Assembly (NCBI GenBank): GCA_033763635.1
Contig: JANRKG010000441.1
Location: 1 to 21,232 of the forward strand
From: JANRKG01 sp033763635
GTDB lineage: Bacteria > Cyanobacteriota > Cyanobacteriia > GCF-001939115
Length of the DNA: 21,232 nucleotides
Direction: 5' to 3'
In this document: positions 6,470-14,865 of the stretch, one piece after another
How positions within the stretch are numbered: position 1 is the first letter of the stretch
How the letters are laid out: each line of letters begins with the position of its first letter
Notes under the pieces: generated by a model
Seen by the model: only the letters and a program-made list of their open reading frames with translations
Database searches by the model: none
What the model was told of the DNA's origin: nothing
Made by a program: the position numbers and the translations under genes

Positions 6470-6517
6470 TTTAACGTTAAACTGAGCGAGATTGGTTAAT
6501 AAAATGCAAACTATAAA
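6470..6517 (+). promoter_or_regulatory. Possible ndhF4 promoter region: 12-bp palindrome and TATAAA
   Basis: The perfect palindrome TTTAACGTTAAA (6470-6481) lies about 30 bp before TATAAA (6512-6517), which could be a -10 element about 110 bp upstream of the ndhF4 ATG. No good -35 hexamer is present at 16-18 bp, as expected if an activator bound at the palindrome helps polymerase. The transcription start is a guess. Confidence 0.3.
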
Positions 6518-6584
6518 TACTGTTCTATCTCAGTGAAATTCCCGATGGCCTCTGGTCCGGCTGATGGGAGTGCTTGTAGTGCTA

Positions 6585-6620
6585 TTAGATAGGGCGTTAG
6601 ATAGGGCGTTAGATAGGGCG
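6585..6620 (+). repeat. Triplicated 12-bp repeat at the ndhF4 translation start
   Basis: TTAGATAGGGCG occurs three times without a break (6585-6596, 6597-6608, 6609-6620). Each copy contains AGGG, and the last lies 8 nt before the chosen ATG of ndhF4. If translation began at ATG 6564, the repeat would encode LDRA three times in an extra N-terminal segment with no family counterpart. Confidence 0.75.
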
Positions 6621-6626
6621 ACTGAA

Positions 6627-8462
6627 ATGAATGAAACTCTCCTCCAAAACGTTTGGTGGATTCCTTTTTATGGGCTGTTAGGTGCGATCGTCACCCTTCC
6701 CTGGTCGATCGGTTTAATCCGTCGCACAGGGCCACGTCCGGCAGCTTACTTGAACATTTTGATGACGGTTCTGGCCTTTATTCATGGTCTGGTTTTGTTT
6801 AGAGCCACCCTGGTTTGGCAAGAACCGCAACAGGTATTGATTCACTGGTTAAGCGTTGCTGACCTGGATTTGACCTTTGCCCTGAATGTTTCGCCCGTCA
6901 GTGTCGGAGCGATGGAATTGGTGACGGGGCTAAGTCTGCTGGCCCAGGTGTTTGCGATCGGATACATGGAAAAAGATTGGGCACTGGCCCGCTTTTTTGC
7001 CTTGATGGGCTTTTTTGAAGGAGCCATGTCCGGGCTGGCGATCAGCGACTCTCTCTTCCTGACCTATGGCTTGTTGGAAATCCTGACCCTCTCTACCTAC
7101 CTGCTCGTGGGGTTCTGGTATGCCCAACCCCTGGTCGTAACCGCTGCCCGTGATGCGTTTTTGACCAAGCGGGTCGGAGATGTATTGTTGCTCATGGGGG
7201 TTGTTGCCCTGGGAACGATGGCAGGGAGTTTGAACTTCCCCGACCTGTACAACTGGGCAGAAACTGCCAATCTTTCTCCCCTCACTTCCACCTTGTTGGG
7301 ATTGGCATTGATTGCGGGTCCTGTTGGAAAGTGCGCCCAATTCCCCCTTCACCTGTGGTTAGATGAGGCGATGGAGGGACCCAACCCTGCGTCCATCTTG
7401 CGGAATTCCGTTGTGGTTGCCTGTGGCGCGTATGTGTTGATCAAATTGCAACCGATCTTGATCCTTTCCCCTGTTGCGTCGATTGCCCTTCTGACCCTGG
7501 GAACGATGACGGCGATCGGTGCCTCCCTGGTCGCCCTGGCCCAAATTGACCTGAAACGTGCCCTCTCCCATTCCACGAGTGCTTATCTGGGGCTGGTTTT
7601 TATGGCAACAGGGTTGCAGTGGACCGGATTTGCATTGTTGTTACTGTTTGCCCATGCGATTTCCAAGGCTCTGCTCTTTATGGCGCTGGGGGGCATCATT
7701 TCGACGACGAACAGCCAAAACATGACGGAAATGGGCGGTCTCTGGTCCCGGATGCCCGCCACAACCGGATCGTTTCTGATCGGTGGCGCTGGTTTGGTTG
7801 GGATACTTCCCTTGGGTGGATTTTGGGCGATGCGTCTGGGACTGGATGATTTCTGGAGTCAGCCCTGGCTTGTTGCGGTTCTACTGCTGGTCAATGGACT
7901 GACTGCCTTGAATCTCACTCGTGTCTTCCGCCTGGTTTTTCTGGGGCAACCCCAGCCCAAAACTCGCCGTGCTCCGGAAGTTGCATGGCCGATGGCGGTG
8001 CCGATGGTGTCCCTGATCATTACGACCCTGCTGGTGCCTCTGATGTTGGCCTGGTTGAACTTGCTTCCTGATTGGGAGTACATGAATAAACCCGCCTTGG
8101 GGCTGCTCATTCTTTCAGGACTCACGGGATGTGTATTGGGAAGTTCCCTCACGTTGAAGCGAACCTGGTCCCGTCCGATGCAGATTTCCCTGCGGTTTTT
8201 GCAAGACCTCCTGGCCTACGACTTCTACATTGACCGTCTCTATCGGGTGAGTGTCGTGTTTGCCGTGAGTAGCATTTCCCGTCTGGTAGCCTGGTTCGAT
8301 CGCCACATTGTAGACGGCTTCGTGAATCTGGTAGGCTTGGCTTCCCTTTTCAGTGGCGAAAGCCTTAAGTACAGCATTTCCGGTCAATCTCAGGCGTATG
8401 TTCTGACCATTCTGGTTGGCCTGAGTTTGCTAGGTATGATTATCACCTGGTCTATGTGGTAG
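6627..8462 (+). CDS. ndhF4: NDH-1 subunit NdhF4 (CO2-uptake NAD(P)H dehydrogenase-like complex)
   Basis: This 611-residue polytopic membrane protein belongs to the NuoL/NdhF antiporter-like family, the distal proton-pumping subunit of the thylakoid NDH-1 membrane arm. Family segments include GYMEKDWALARFFALMGFFE, HLWLDEAMEGPNPASILRNS and ISKALLFMALGG. The GPNPASILRNS version and the short length, compared with respiratory NdhF1, mark the CO2-uptake type (NdhF3/NdhF4). I chose ATG 6627 (MNETLLQNVWW) because family members start at this hydrophobic segment and AGGG lies 8 nt upstream; ATG 6564 would add 21 repeat-coded residues. NdhF4 rather than NdhF3 is inferred from the short Cup protein downstream and the absence of cupS. 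ndhD4 starts 12 nt after the stop. Confidence 0.88.
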   Translation: MNETLLQNVWWIPFYGLLGAIVTLPWSIGLIRRTGPRPAAYLNILMTVLAFIHGLVLFRATLVWQEPQQVLIHWLSVADLDLTFALNVSPVSVGAMELVTGLSLLAQVFAIGYMEKDWALARFFALMGFFEGAMSGLAISDSLFLTYGLLEILTLSTYLLVGFWYAQPLVVTAARDAFLTKRVGDVLLLMGVVALGTMAGSLNFPDLYNWAETANLSPLTSTLLGLALIAGPVGKCAQFPLHLWLDEAMEGPNPASILRNSVVVACGAYVLIKLQPILILSPVASIALLTLGTMTAIGASLVALAQIDLKRALSHSTSAYLGLVFMATGLQWTGFALLLLFAHAISKALLFMALGGIISTTNSQNMTEMGGLWSRMPATTGSFLIGGAGLVGILPLGGFWAMRLGLDDFWSQPWLVAVLLLVNGLTALNLTRVFRLVFLGQPQPKTRRAPEVAWPMAVPMVSLIITTLLVPLMLAWLNLLPDWEYMNKPALGLLILSGLTGCVLGSSLTLKRTWSRPMQISLRFLQDLLAYDFYIDRLYRVSVVFAVSSISRLVAWFDRHIVDGFVNLVGLASLFSGESLKYSISGQSQAYVLTILVGLSLLGMIITWSMW

Positions 8463-8474
8463 AGGGACGGCAAG

Positions 8475-10037
8475 ATGCTCAGTAGCTTAATTTGGACTCC
8501 TATTCTCGGAGCCGTGTTGATTGCCTTCTGGCCCGGTCTCTCTGCCAGTCGCTCTCGATGGGTGGCGATCGGTGTTACCGTTGCGGCACTTATCTGGTCT
8601 TTGCTGTTGGGAAGTCAGTTTGATGTCAGTAGTGTGAGTTTGCAATTCCTGGAAGATCTTCCCTGGATTGAAAGTCTCGGCCTGAGTTATCAACTCAGTT
8701 TGGATGGAATTTCTTTGCCCCTGATTGTTCTTAATGCCCTGCTAACTGCCATTGCGCTATGGAGCAGCGATTCTGACATCCAGAGACCCCGATTTTACTA
8801 CTCCTTACTCTTGCTGCTCAATGCGGGAGTGGCGGGCGCTTTTTTGGCCCAAAATCTCCTGTTGTTCTTCCTGTTCTATGAATTGGAACTGGTTCCCCTT
8901 TACTTTCTGATCGCAATTTGGGGAGGCGCACGGCGTGGTTATGCAGCCACCAAGTTCTTGATTTACACAGCGGTTTCGGGCGTGTTAATTCTGGCAGCAT
9001 TCCTGGGACTGACCTGGTTGAGCGGTTCCAGTGACTTCATTTACAATCCCCTGGCCTCTCAAGCTCTTTCCCTGGGGCAGCAATTCATCCTTTTAGGCAT
9101 GTTGTTGGTTGGGTTCGGGATTAAGATCCCCCTGTTTCCCTTCCACACCTGGCTTCCCGATGCCCACGTTGAAGCATCTACCCCAGTCTCGGTTTTATTG
9201 GCGGGAGTGCTGCTCAAACTGGGGGCTTACGGCTTACTGAAATTTGGATTGGGGCTTTTCCCGGATGCCTGGGCGGTTTTAGCTCCTGGCCTTGCCGCCT
9301 GGGCGGTTGTCAGTGTCCTCTATGGCTCGTTCACAGCGATCGCTCAGAAGGATATGAAGAAAATGGTGGCCTATAGCTCGATCGGCCACATGGGATATGT
9401 GTTGTTAGCCTGTGCTGCGGCAACACCCCTCAGCATCCTGGGAACGGTCTTTCAGATGATCAGTCATGGTCTGATTTCAGCCCTGCTGTTCCTGTTAGTC
9501 GGTGTGGTCTACAAGAAAACTGGGACTCGCGATCTCGACTTGCTGAGTGGCTTGCTGAACCCAGAACGGGGTATGCCCGTGATCGGCAGCTTGATGGTGC
9601 TGGGAGTCATGGCAAGTGCTGGAATTCCGGGGATGGTAGGGTTCATTTCCGAGTTCCTGATTTTCCGGGGGAGTTTTCCTGTGTTTCCCACCCAAACCCT
9701 CCTCAGTATGGTGGGTACTGGGTTGACAGCGGTTTACTTTCTTCTGATGGTGAATCGGGTGTTTTTTGGGCGACTCTCAAAACAGGCGGAGGATTTGCCT
9801 CCAGTGGTGTGGAACGATCGTCTACCCTCGGTCGTTTTGGCTTCCCTGATCGTTGCGTTTGGCTTGCAACCCTCCTGGCTGACCTATTGGACGGAAACCA
9901 CGACAACGGCCCTGTTACCCCATCCGGCGGCGGCGGTGGTTGGAACCGTTCAATTGTCCCCCCATGAGTCTGTCACGCTGTCTTCGCCCTTGGTTTCCCC
10001 CCGACTGCCTATCCCCAACCCGATTGAGGAGAACTGA
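8475..10037 (+). CDS. ndhD4: NDH-1 subunit NdhD4 (CO2-uptake complex)
   Basis: This 520-residue NuoM/NdhD-family membrane protein is the partner proton-translocating subunit of NdhF4. Hallmarks are the Glu-containing helix YELELVPLYFLIAIWGG, the segment FPFHTWLPDAHVEASTPVSVLLAGVLLKLGAYGLL and the Lys-rich loop AQKDMKKMVAYSSIGHMGYV, all with channel-lining charged residues in place. The C-terminal 25 residues (from about HESVTLSSPLV) are polar and Pro-rich beyond the last membrane helix. AGAGGGA upstream supports ATG 8475. It lies between ndhF4 (12-nt gap) and cupB (3-nt gap), so the three are one operon. NdhD3 is the main alternative; the argument is the same as for ndhF. Confidence 0.88.
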   Translation: MLSSLIWTPILGAVLIAFWPGLSASRSRWVAIGVTVAALIWSLLLGSQFDVSSVSLQFLEDLPWIESLGLSYQLSLDGISLPLIVLNALLTAIALWSSDSDIQRPRFYYSLLLLLNAGVAGAFLAQNLLLFFLFYELELVPLYFLIAIWGGARRGYAATKFLIYTAVSGVLILAAFLGLTWLSGSSDFIYNPLASQALSLGQQFILLGMLLVGFGIKIPLFPFHTWLPDAHVEASTPVSVLLAGVLLKLGAYGLLKFGLGLFPDAWAVLAPGLAAWAVVSVLYGSFTAIAQKDMKKMVAYSSIGHMGYVLLACAAATPLSILGTVFQMISHGLISALLFLLVGVVYKKTGTRDLDLLSGLLNPERGMPVIGSLMVLGVMASAGIPGMVGFISEFLIFRGSFPVFPTQTLLSMVGTGLTAVYFLLMVNRVFFGRLSKQAEDLPPVVWNDRLPSVVLASLIVAFGLQPSWLTYWTETTTTALLPHPAAAVVGTVQLSPHESVTLSSPLVSPRLPIPNPIEEN

Positions 10038-10040
10038 ACG

Positions 10041-11174
10041 ATGACAACAACCCTCCAATCTTCCTCGAACCATCCCCTGGCGGATTACGTGCATCGTCTG
10101 GAGTCAGGGGGTGCCCTTCTGTCAGAATCGGAAACGAATGTGATGGAAGTAGTGGGCATTCTTAAGAGCTATGGGGTGGTGTTGGATGCTTACTGGCAAA
10201 ACCTCATCTACATTGCCGATCACCAGTTCCTGGAGTTATTTCCCTTCTTCAAATATTTTAATGGGGAAGTCTCTCTGAACAGGTTGTTGCGGCACTGGTG
10301 GCACGATCGCATCAACTACGAGTACGCCGAGTATTGCATGCGGGTAATGCTGTGGCATGGGGGCGGGGGATTGGATACCTACCTGGATTCAGAGGCGTTT
10401 CGGCAACGGTGCCAACCTGCCATCGCCAGAGCCATCCAGAATAACTGGGTTGTGCAACCTTTACATTGTGTTTTCCCAGACTTCCTCCCAGAACAAATCC
10501 GTCAATCTGCCTATTACAGTGCATTGGGACAGTTTTGGAAGGTGATGAGTAAGATTTTTCTCGACTTGTCCGATGAATATGATCGAGGAAATATTCGAAC
10601 GATCGCCCAAGTGGTGCAATACATTCAAGATGGCCTGGTCGCGGATGCCAGTTTGCCCATTACCTACGCTCCCATCGTGAAAGGGCAACGGCAGGAAATT
10701 ATTCCTCTAGAAGCGGGGCTGACGTTTCTACCCGATGTGGCTGTTCCTTATGTGGAGGCTGTGTTTTTTCGGGGTACGGCTTTCTTTGGAACCGTTTCTT
10801 ATAATGCTCAGGCATACCAAATTCCCTTTGAGCAGGATCGGTTTGCCTACGGTGCCTTGTATGCTGATCCTCTGCCAATTGGAGGGGCCGGGATTCCCCC
10901 TACTCTGTTGATGCAGGATATGCGCCACTACCTGCCGGATTATCTGCACCATCACTATCAGCAGCAGCGTAGAGGAGAGAATGACTTACGGGTCAAAATC
11001 TGTCAGAGTTTCCAGAAATCAATGTTCTGTGTGACCACCGCTGCCATTCGTGGGTTAATGCCCCATCCCCTGGATACGACGATTCTAGAGGAACGGCAGG
11101 CGAATCGCTCCTATCTGGAACGGTGGATGGATCGCTTGCAAACTTCCTGTGTGGAAGCGGTGAATCAGGGTTAG
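10041..11174 (+). CDS. cupB: CO2 hydration protein CupB (ChpX)
   Basis: This 377-residue soluble subunit caps the NdhD4/NdhF4 arm of NDH-1 and hydrates CO2 to bicarbonate in a redox-driven way, without homology to classical carbonic anhydrases. The conserved core RHWWHDRINYEYAEYCMR and MLWHGGGG (residues 84-110) holds candidate metal and catalytic residues. His85 and Arg90 have the five-residue spacing I recall for the reported CupA zinc site, but that mapping is from memory. The N-terminal extension of CupA (ChpY, over 420 residues) is missing and no cupS follows, so CupB of the low-affinity constitutive NDH-1(4) complex fits best. GAGGAG lies 8 nt before the ATG, overlapping the end of ndhD4. 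Confidence 0.87.
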   Translation: MTTTLQSSSNHPLADYVHRLESGGALLSESETNVMEVVGILKSYGVVLDAYWQNLIYIADHQFLELFPFFKYFNGEVSLNRLLRHWWHDRINYEYAEYCMRVMLWHGGGGLDTYLDSEAFRQRCQPAIARAIQNNWVVQPLHCVFPDFLPEQIRQSAYYSALGQFWKVMSKIFLDLSDEYDRGNIRTIAQVVQYIQDGLVADASLPITYAPIVKGQRQEIIPLEAGLTFLPDVAVPYVEAVFFRGTAFFGTVSYNAQAYQIPFEQDRFAYGALYADPLPIGGAGIPPTLLMQDMRHYLPDYLHHHYQQQRRGENDLRVKICQSFQKSMFCVTTAAIRGLMPHPLDTTILEERQANRSYLERWMDRLQTSCVEAVNQG

Positions 11175-11903
11175 ACGAAGCAGGAGGCAGAGGGTAGAGG
11201 GGAAAGGTTTACGCAATGGTTGATTTGAACTTGCTGTCCTAACTTTCTCCTCGATTGCGATCGGAGATAGGAACTACTGTCTCATCCCCTCTGTTTAGAA
11301 ATTTGTACACAAAAAAGCGTTGCAGTTCAGCTTAGAAGGGCGACGCTTCTTTTAACACGCCTATCTTGCTGGAGGGATGCAACGCTCTACAGGAAGGAGT
11401 CCACGCTCAATACAGGGCTTAGAGCGGCACTTGCCAGGAGGAAGTCGCTGAAAGCTCTGTAATTAGAGATGATAAACGACCCTTCCATAGTTGGAAGTCA
11501 ATATTTCTGATACTCCGTACAAGGGTAACTCTATACCTGAATTCTGTACTTTCAAAAGACCGAAGTGCCATATTGAGGTCGTTATATCAGAGTTTTTACG
11601 GAAAAAATAAAATTAAATTTTCCTTGCAAGGTCTTGCTCCTCGCGGTTCTGCTCACCCCTTGGATGCCTTTCCTATAATTGCATCAGCAAAGAGTTTGTA
11701 AACTGATCCCCTTCCGATGTTTATCCAGCCCTTTATCAGGGAATTATGGGTGTAGATAAATACTTGGTGAGTCCTCTGGGGCAACTTTGGGGCAACTGGT
11801 ATTACGAATTCACATCAACCCACTGCATCTTTTCTGATGCATTGAATTGATCGTATCGGGTTTATTCAACTATCCGGTCAGTACACAGGAGTTTAGGGTT
11901 GTG
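11175..11903. other. Gene-free interval between cupB and the GAF kinase-like gene
   Basis: I see no protein or known RNA gene here. The interval holds a purine-rich segment just after cupB (11181-11206) resembling one arm of the ictB hairpin, a nested inverted-repeat structure (11316-11386), GGAAAA/TTTTCC arms (11600-11605 and 11618-11623), a TATAAT (11672-11677) with no good -35, a 10-bp direct repeat TGGGGCAACT (11777-11786, 11788-11797) and a 6-bp hairpin TGCATC/GATGCA (11824-11841). Confidence 0.6.
11316..11386. other. Nested inverted-repeat structure downstream of cupB
   Basis: AGCGTTGCA (11316-11324) and TGCAACGCT (11378-11386) are perfect 9-bp outer arms 53 nt apart. Inside, AGAAG (11334-11338) and CTTCT (11346-11350) form a small hairpin followed by TTTT (11350-11353), which could be a weak terminator for cupB. 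The whole could be a structured RNA end or a small mobile-like repeat. Confidence 0.4.
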
Positions 11904-13409
11904 ATGGTCATCCCTGAAAATAAGCCACTTTATCCGTTCAATACGTCTACCCAATTAGAATTAGAGCAGCAGCGATTGACAGCGCTCTCAGAACTGGGGC
12001 TGTTGGAGACAGAGAGTATTCCGATCTTCGATGAGGCAACCCAAACAGCGGCTCATTTTCTGGAAATGCCAATTTGCATTCTAGGCTTATTGGACCAGGA
12101 TCGGGAGTGGTTGAAGTCAGCGATCGGGTTATCCCGTTTGGGCTTAATGAATGATTTGGCCTCTTCCCGCCAAATCCCCAGTCATCATTCCTTCACCTCC
12201 CTCGTTGTCAGTACCCGTCAAGTGCTCGTCATTGAGGATACTCTGGCAGATCCCCGCTTTGCCGAGAATCCCCTCGTTCAGCAATACCGCATTCGCTCTT
12301 ATGTCGGTGTGCCTCTAATTGATGGTCAGGGTCATTTTCTGGGGGCATTAGCGGTGATGGATTTGACCCCTCGCGTCTTTACTGCCCGGGAGGTTGGCTT
12401 TTTAGAATTGACGGCTCGCTGGAGCATGAGCGAGTTTGAACGAAATCGCCTGGTTCGTCTTTCTCAGGCCGTCTCTCATCAAACGATTGCTCATTTCACT
12501 CCATCCGCTAGCAAGTTGGAGACTGCTCAACGGGACGAACGGATTTCGGAAAAACCAGATCTTTCCCTGGCGAATCCCATTCGAGTGCAGTTACTATCCC
12601 AACTGACCCAGGAATTACGAACCCCCCTCACTTCGGTCATGGGGATGACCAGTGTGCTGACACGGGAAATTTATGGACCTCTAACGACGAAGCAAAAGGA
12701 ATATCTGGCTATCGTTTACCAGAGTGGTCAATATTTGCTGTCGTTAGTCAATGAAATTATGGAACTTGGCAGTCTGGAAGACGGTAGCGAGTCCTTAAAT
12801 TTGTCTTCTGTAGACATTGAAATGCTCTGTCAGCAAGTCATTACGACCCTGGAAGAAGCTGCAAAACGACGGGAACAACAGATGCGATTAACCGTTGAAC
12901 CCGGACCTCGCATCTGGCTGTTAGACAAGCACAAGGTTAAACAGATGCTGTATCACCTGATTTTTAGCGTCATACAGTCTTCTGTTGCAGGGAGTGAAGT
13001 GCGGTTGCATATCTCTCGTAAGCAATCTCGCCTGAATATCGCTGTTTGGGTTTCCAATCCCTGGTTAGGGGATAGTCTACCCTATGGAGAGGTTTATGCT
13101 TATCAAGCAACCAGGGTTGCTTTCGTCGAGGCTGCCGAGCCTCTGCGGGAGAGGTATCGCCAGGGTGACTCGGATGCTGAGAACTTGACCCTCAATCCTC
13201 CAGGGGCGATTGTTATGAACCGTGAAGCAGAAGCCGAAAACTTTGCCCAGCCTGCCATCATCCCATCTCGTGAAAGCTTGGGGCTGCAACTCAGTCGCCA
13301 GCTAGCAGCCATGCATGAGGGGCAAATTTCAATTCAGGGTTCACCCGAATCGGGCTATCGCTATGTGATTAGCCTCCCTCAACTGTCTGAAGCAGATCTG
13401 GCTTCTTAG
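11904..13409 (+). CDS. GAF-domain protein with a degenerate histidine-kinase module (predicted pseudokinase)
   Basis: This 501-residue protein (numbering from ATG 11904) has a GAF sensor domain at about 21-175 and a HisKA-like helical region at about 225-300. A highly altered HATPase-like region follows at about 325-495. The H-box reads TQELRTPLTSV, so the phosphoacceptor His is Gln (residue 236). The N-box Asn is absent (LIFSVIQSS), and the G1 DxGxG is missing, with a long unrelated insert before a residual SLGLQLSRQL. It is therefore unlikely to autophosphorylate and may act as a binding partner or allosteric sensor. GTG 11901 (9 nt after AGGAG) is an equally good start; TTG 11847 gives a longer form but follows a hairpin directly. 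It lies between cupB and ictB, so a role in carbon-status sensing is possible but unproven. Confidence 0.8.
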   Translation: MVIPENKPLYPFNTSTQLELEQQRLTALSELGLLETESIPIFDEATQTAAHFLEMPICILGLLDQDREWLKSAIGLSRLGLMNDLASSRQIPSHHSFTSLVVSTRQVLVIEDTLADPRFAENPLVQQYRIRSYVGVPLIDGQGHFLGALAVMDLTPRVFTAREVGFLELTARWSMSEFERNRLVRLSQAVSHQTIAHFTPSASKLETAQRDERISEKPDLSLANPIRVQLLSQLTQELRTPLTSVMGMTSVLTREIYGPLTTKQKEYLAIVYQSGQYLLSLVNEIMELGSLEDGSESLNLSSVDIEMLCQQVITTLEEAAKRREQQMRLTVEPGPRIWLLDKHKVKQMLYHLIFSVIQSSVAGSEVRLHISRKQSRLNIAVWVSNPWLGDSLPYGEVYAYQATRVAFVEAAEPLRERYRQGDSDAENLTLNPPGAIVMNREAEAENFAQPAIIPSRESLGLQLSRQLAAMHEGQISIQGSPESGYRYVISLPQLSEADLAS

Positions 13410-13482
13410 GGGAGAAGGGTTGATAGGGAAATTTTCGTGGATAATAGCAGAGGTTTAACGTCCTTCTGCCTACCATCCCCCT

Positions 13483-14865
13483 ATGAATGCTGTTTGGCAA
13501 ACCCTGACCCTTGCCACCCTGCCTTTGACCCAATGGTTTCGGGCTAGCTACTTGCATCGTCTGGTCGGCCCACTCCAGTCCTGGCGACGCTCTAGTTGGT
13601 TGCTCCAGGGATCTGACCTGCTCGGTTTTGGTTTGCTGGTGCTGGTTTTTGGTCTGGCCCCCTTCGTTTCGAATCTACTGGTGGGTCTGTTACTGACGGC
13701 CTGTGCTGGGTTCTGGTTTCTCCTCACCCTTTCGGACGATCGCACCGAAGGCACCCTCTCTACCCCCATTCATCTCCTGGTATTCACGTATTGGGGAATT
13801 TCAGTGGTGGCAACCGCCCTTTCTCCTGTAAAGGCCGCAGCGGTTGTGGGATTGAGTAAATTAACGCTTTACCTGATCTTCTTTGCCCTCATTGCCCGTA
13901 TCTTACGATCGGCCCGGTTACGATCGGCTCTGATTACGATCTGGCTGCATGTCGTTCTCATTGTTAGTTGCTACGGGATTCGCCAGTGGTTTGATCAGGT
14001 GGAACCGCTGGCAACCTGGAATGACCCGACTTCGAGCGGGGCAAATGTGACGCGGGTGTTTAGTTACCTCGGAAATCCCAATTTGCTGGCTGGGTATCTG
14101 TTACCTGCGATCGCCCTGAGTGTTGCGGCCCTGTTTGCCTGGAGGGGATGGCTGCCCAAGACTCTGGCGTTAACCATGATCATTGTGAACTGCTCCTGTC
14201 TCCGCTACACCGACAGTCGCGGCAGCTTTTTGGGGTTTGTCGGGTTGCTTTTTGTCCTGATGATTTTGTTCTGGTTTTGGGTGGCCGATCGTCTTCCCGA
14301 ACCCTGGCGAACCTGGTCTCTGCCTGTGGCCCTCGGAACGGTTGCTGCACTCTTGATCCTGGCAGTGGTTGCGGTGGAGCCTTTAAGAAATCGAGTGGGT
14401 AGTATCTTTATGGGACGGGGAGATAGCAGCAGTAACTATCGGCTGAATGTTTGGCTATCGGTGATTGATATGATTAAGGACCGTCCAGTCTTGGGGATTG
14501 GTCCAGGGAATACCGCATTTAACAAGATTTACCCCCTCTTTCAACGTCCTCGTTTTAGTGCTTTGAGTGCCTATTCCATTGTGTTGGAAGTGGCAGTGGA
14601 AACTGGCTTCATCGGTCTCACTTGTTTTCTCTGGTTGCTACTGGTGACGTTTAATCAAGGGATTACCCACCTCAGTCGTTTACGCCAAACTCGCAATCCT
14701 GACGGATTCTGGCTCATTGGGGCAATGGCAGCGATGGCAGGGATGCTCACTCACGGGTTATTCGATACGGTCTGGTATCGTCCTGAAATGAGTACCGTCT
14801 GGTGGCTGATGGTCGGTTTGATTGCAAGTTACTACTTACGGCCTTTAGAAGAGCGGGTCGAGTAA
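13483..14865 (+). CDS. ictB: IctB, putative bicarbonate-accumulation membrane protein (O-antigen ligase-like fold)
   Basis: This 460-residue polytopic inner-membrane protein has about ten hydrophobic helices. It strongly resembles Synechococcus 7942 IctB along its length: MNAVWQTLT at the start, SPVKAAAVVGLSKLTLYL, YSYLGNPNLLAGYL-like (here FSYLGNPNLLAGY), RPVLGIGPGNTAFNKIYPL, FSALSAYSIVLEVAVE and GMLTHGLFDTVWYRPE. The family is related to Wzy/O-antigen ligases. IctB was named from a high-CO2-requiring mutant but its transport activity is disputed, so a polysaccharide role remains open. The stop codon TAA lies inside a 16-bp perfect hairpin. It is 73 bp after the kinase-like gene and the Shine-Dalgarno sequence is weak. 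Confidence 0.92.
   Translation: MNAVWQTLTLATLPLTQWFRASYLHRLVGPLQSWRRSSWLLQGSDLLGFGLLVLVFGLAPFVSNLLVGLLLTACAGFWFLLTLSDDRTEGTLSTPIHLLVFTYWGISVVATALSPVKAAAVVGLSKLTLYLIFFALIARILRSARLRSALITIWLHVVLIVSCYGIRQWFDQVEPLATWNDPTSSGANVTRVFSYLGNPNLLAGYLLPAIALSVAALFAWRGWLPKTLALTMIIVNCSCLRYTDSRGSFLGFVGLLFVLMILFWFWVADRLPEPWRTWSLPVALGTVAALLILAVVAVEPLRNRVGSIFMGRGDSSSNYRLNVWLSVIDMIKDRPVLGIGPGNTAFNKIYPLFQRPRFSALSAYSIVLEVAVETGFIGLTCFLWLLLVTFNQGITHLSRLRQTRNPDGFWLIGAMAAMAGMLTHGLFDTVWYRPEMSTVWWLMVGLIASYYLRPLEERVE

Larger units (their letters stand above)
5476..6626. promoter_or_regulatory. AT-rich divergent intergenic control region between ccmK2 and ndhF4
   Basis: This stretch of about 1.15 kb has no convincing gene on either strand and is much richer in A+T than its neighbours. 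It holds inverted repeats (5688-5702, 5723-5738, 5755-5768, 6149-6171, 6190-6218, 6404-6429), a 12-bp palindrome (6470-6481), an 18-bp tandem duplication (5775-5810), three 14-bp iterons (5960-6001) and a 12-bp triplicate next to the ndhF start (6585-6620). It must carry the promoters of both carbon-concentrating operons and probably long 5' leaders or a small RNA. LysR-type regulators (CcmR/NdhR, CmpR) control such genes in other cyanobacteria, but I could not assign a site to them. Confidence 0.7.

Noticed and set aside
6627..11174. Assignment to the inducible high-affinity NDH-1(3) complex (NdhF3/NdhD3/CupA)
   Set aside because: The Cup protein is 377 residues, without the longer CupA N-terminus, and no cupS follows. 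This is an inference from length and context, so some doubt remains.
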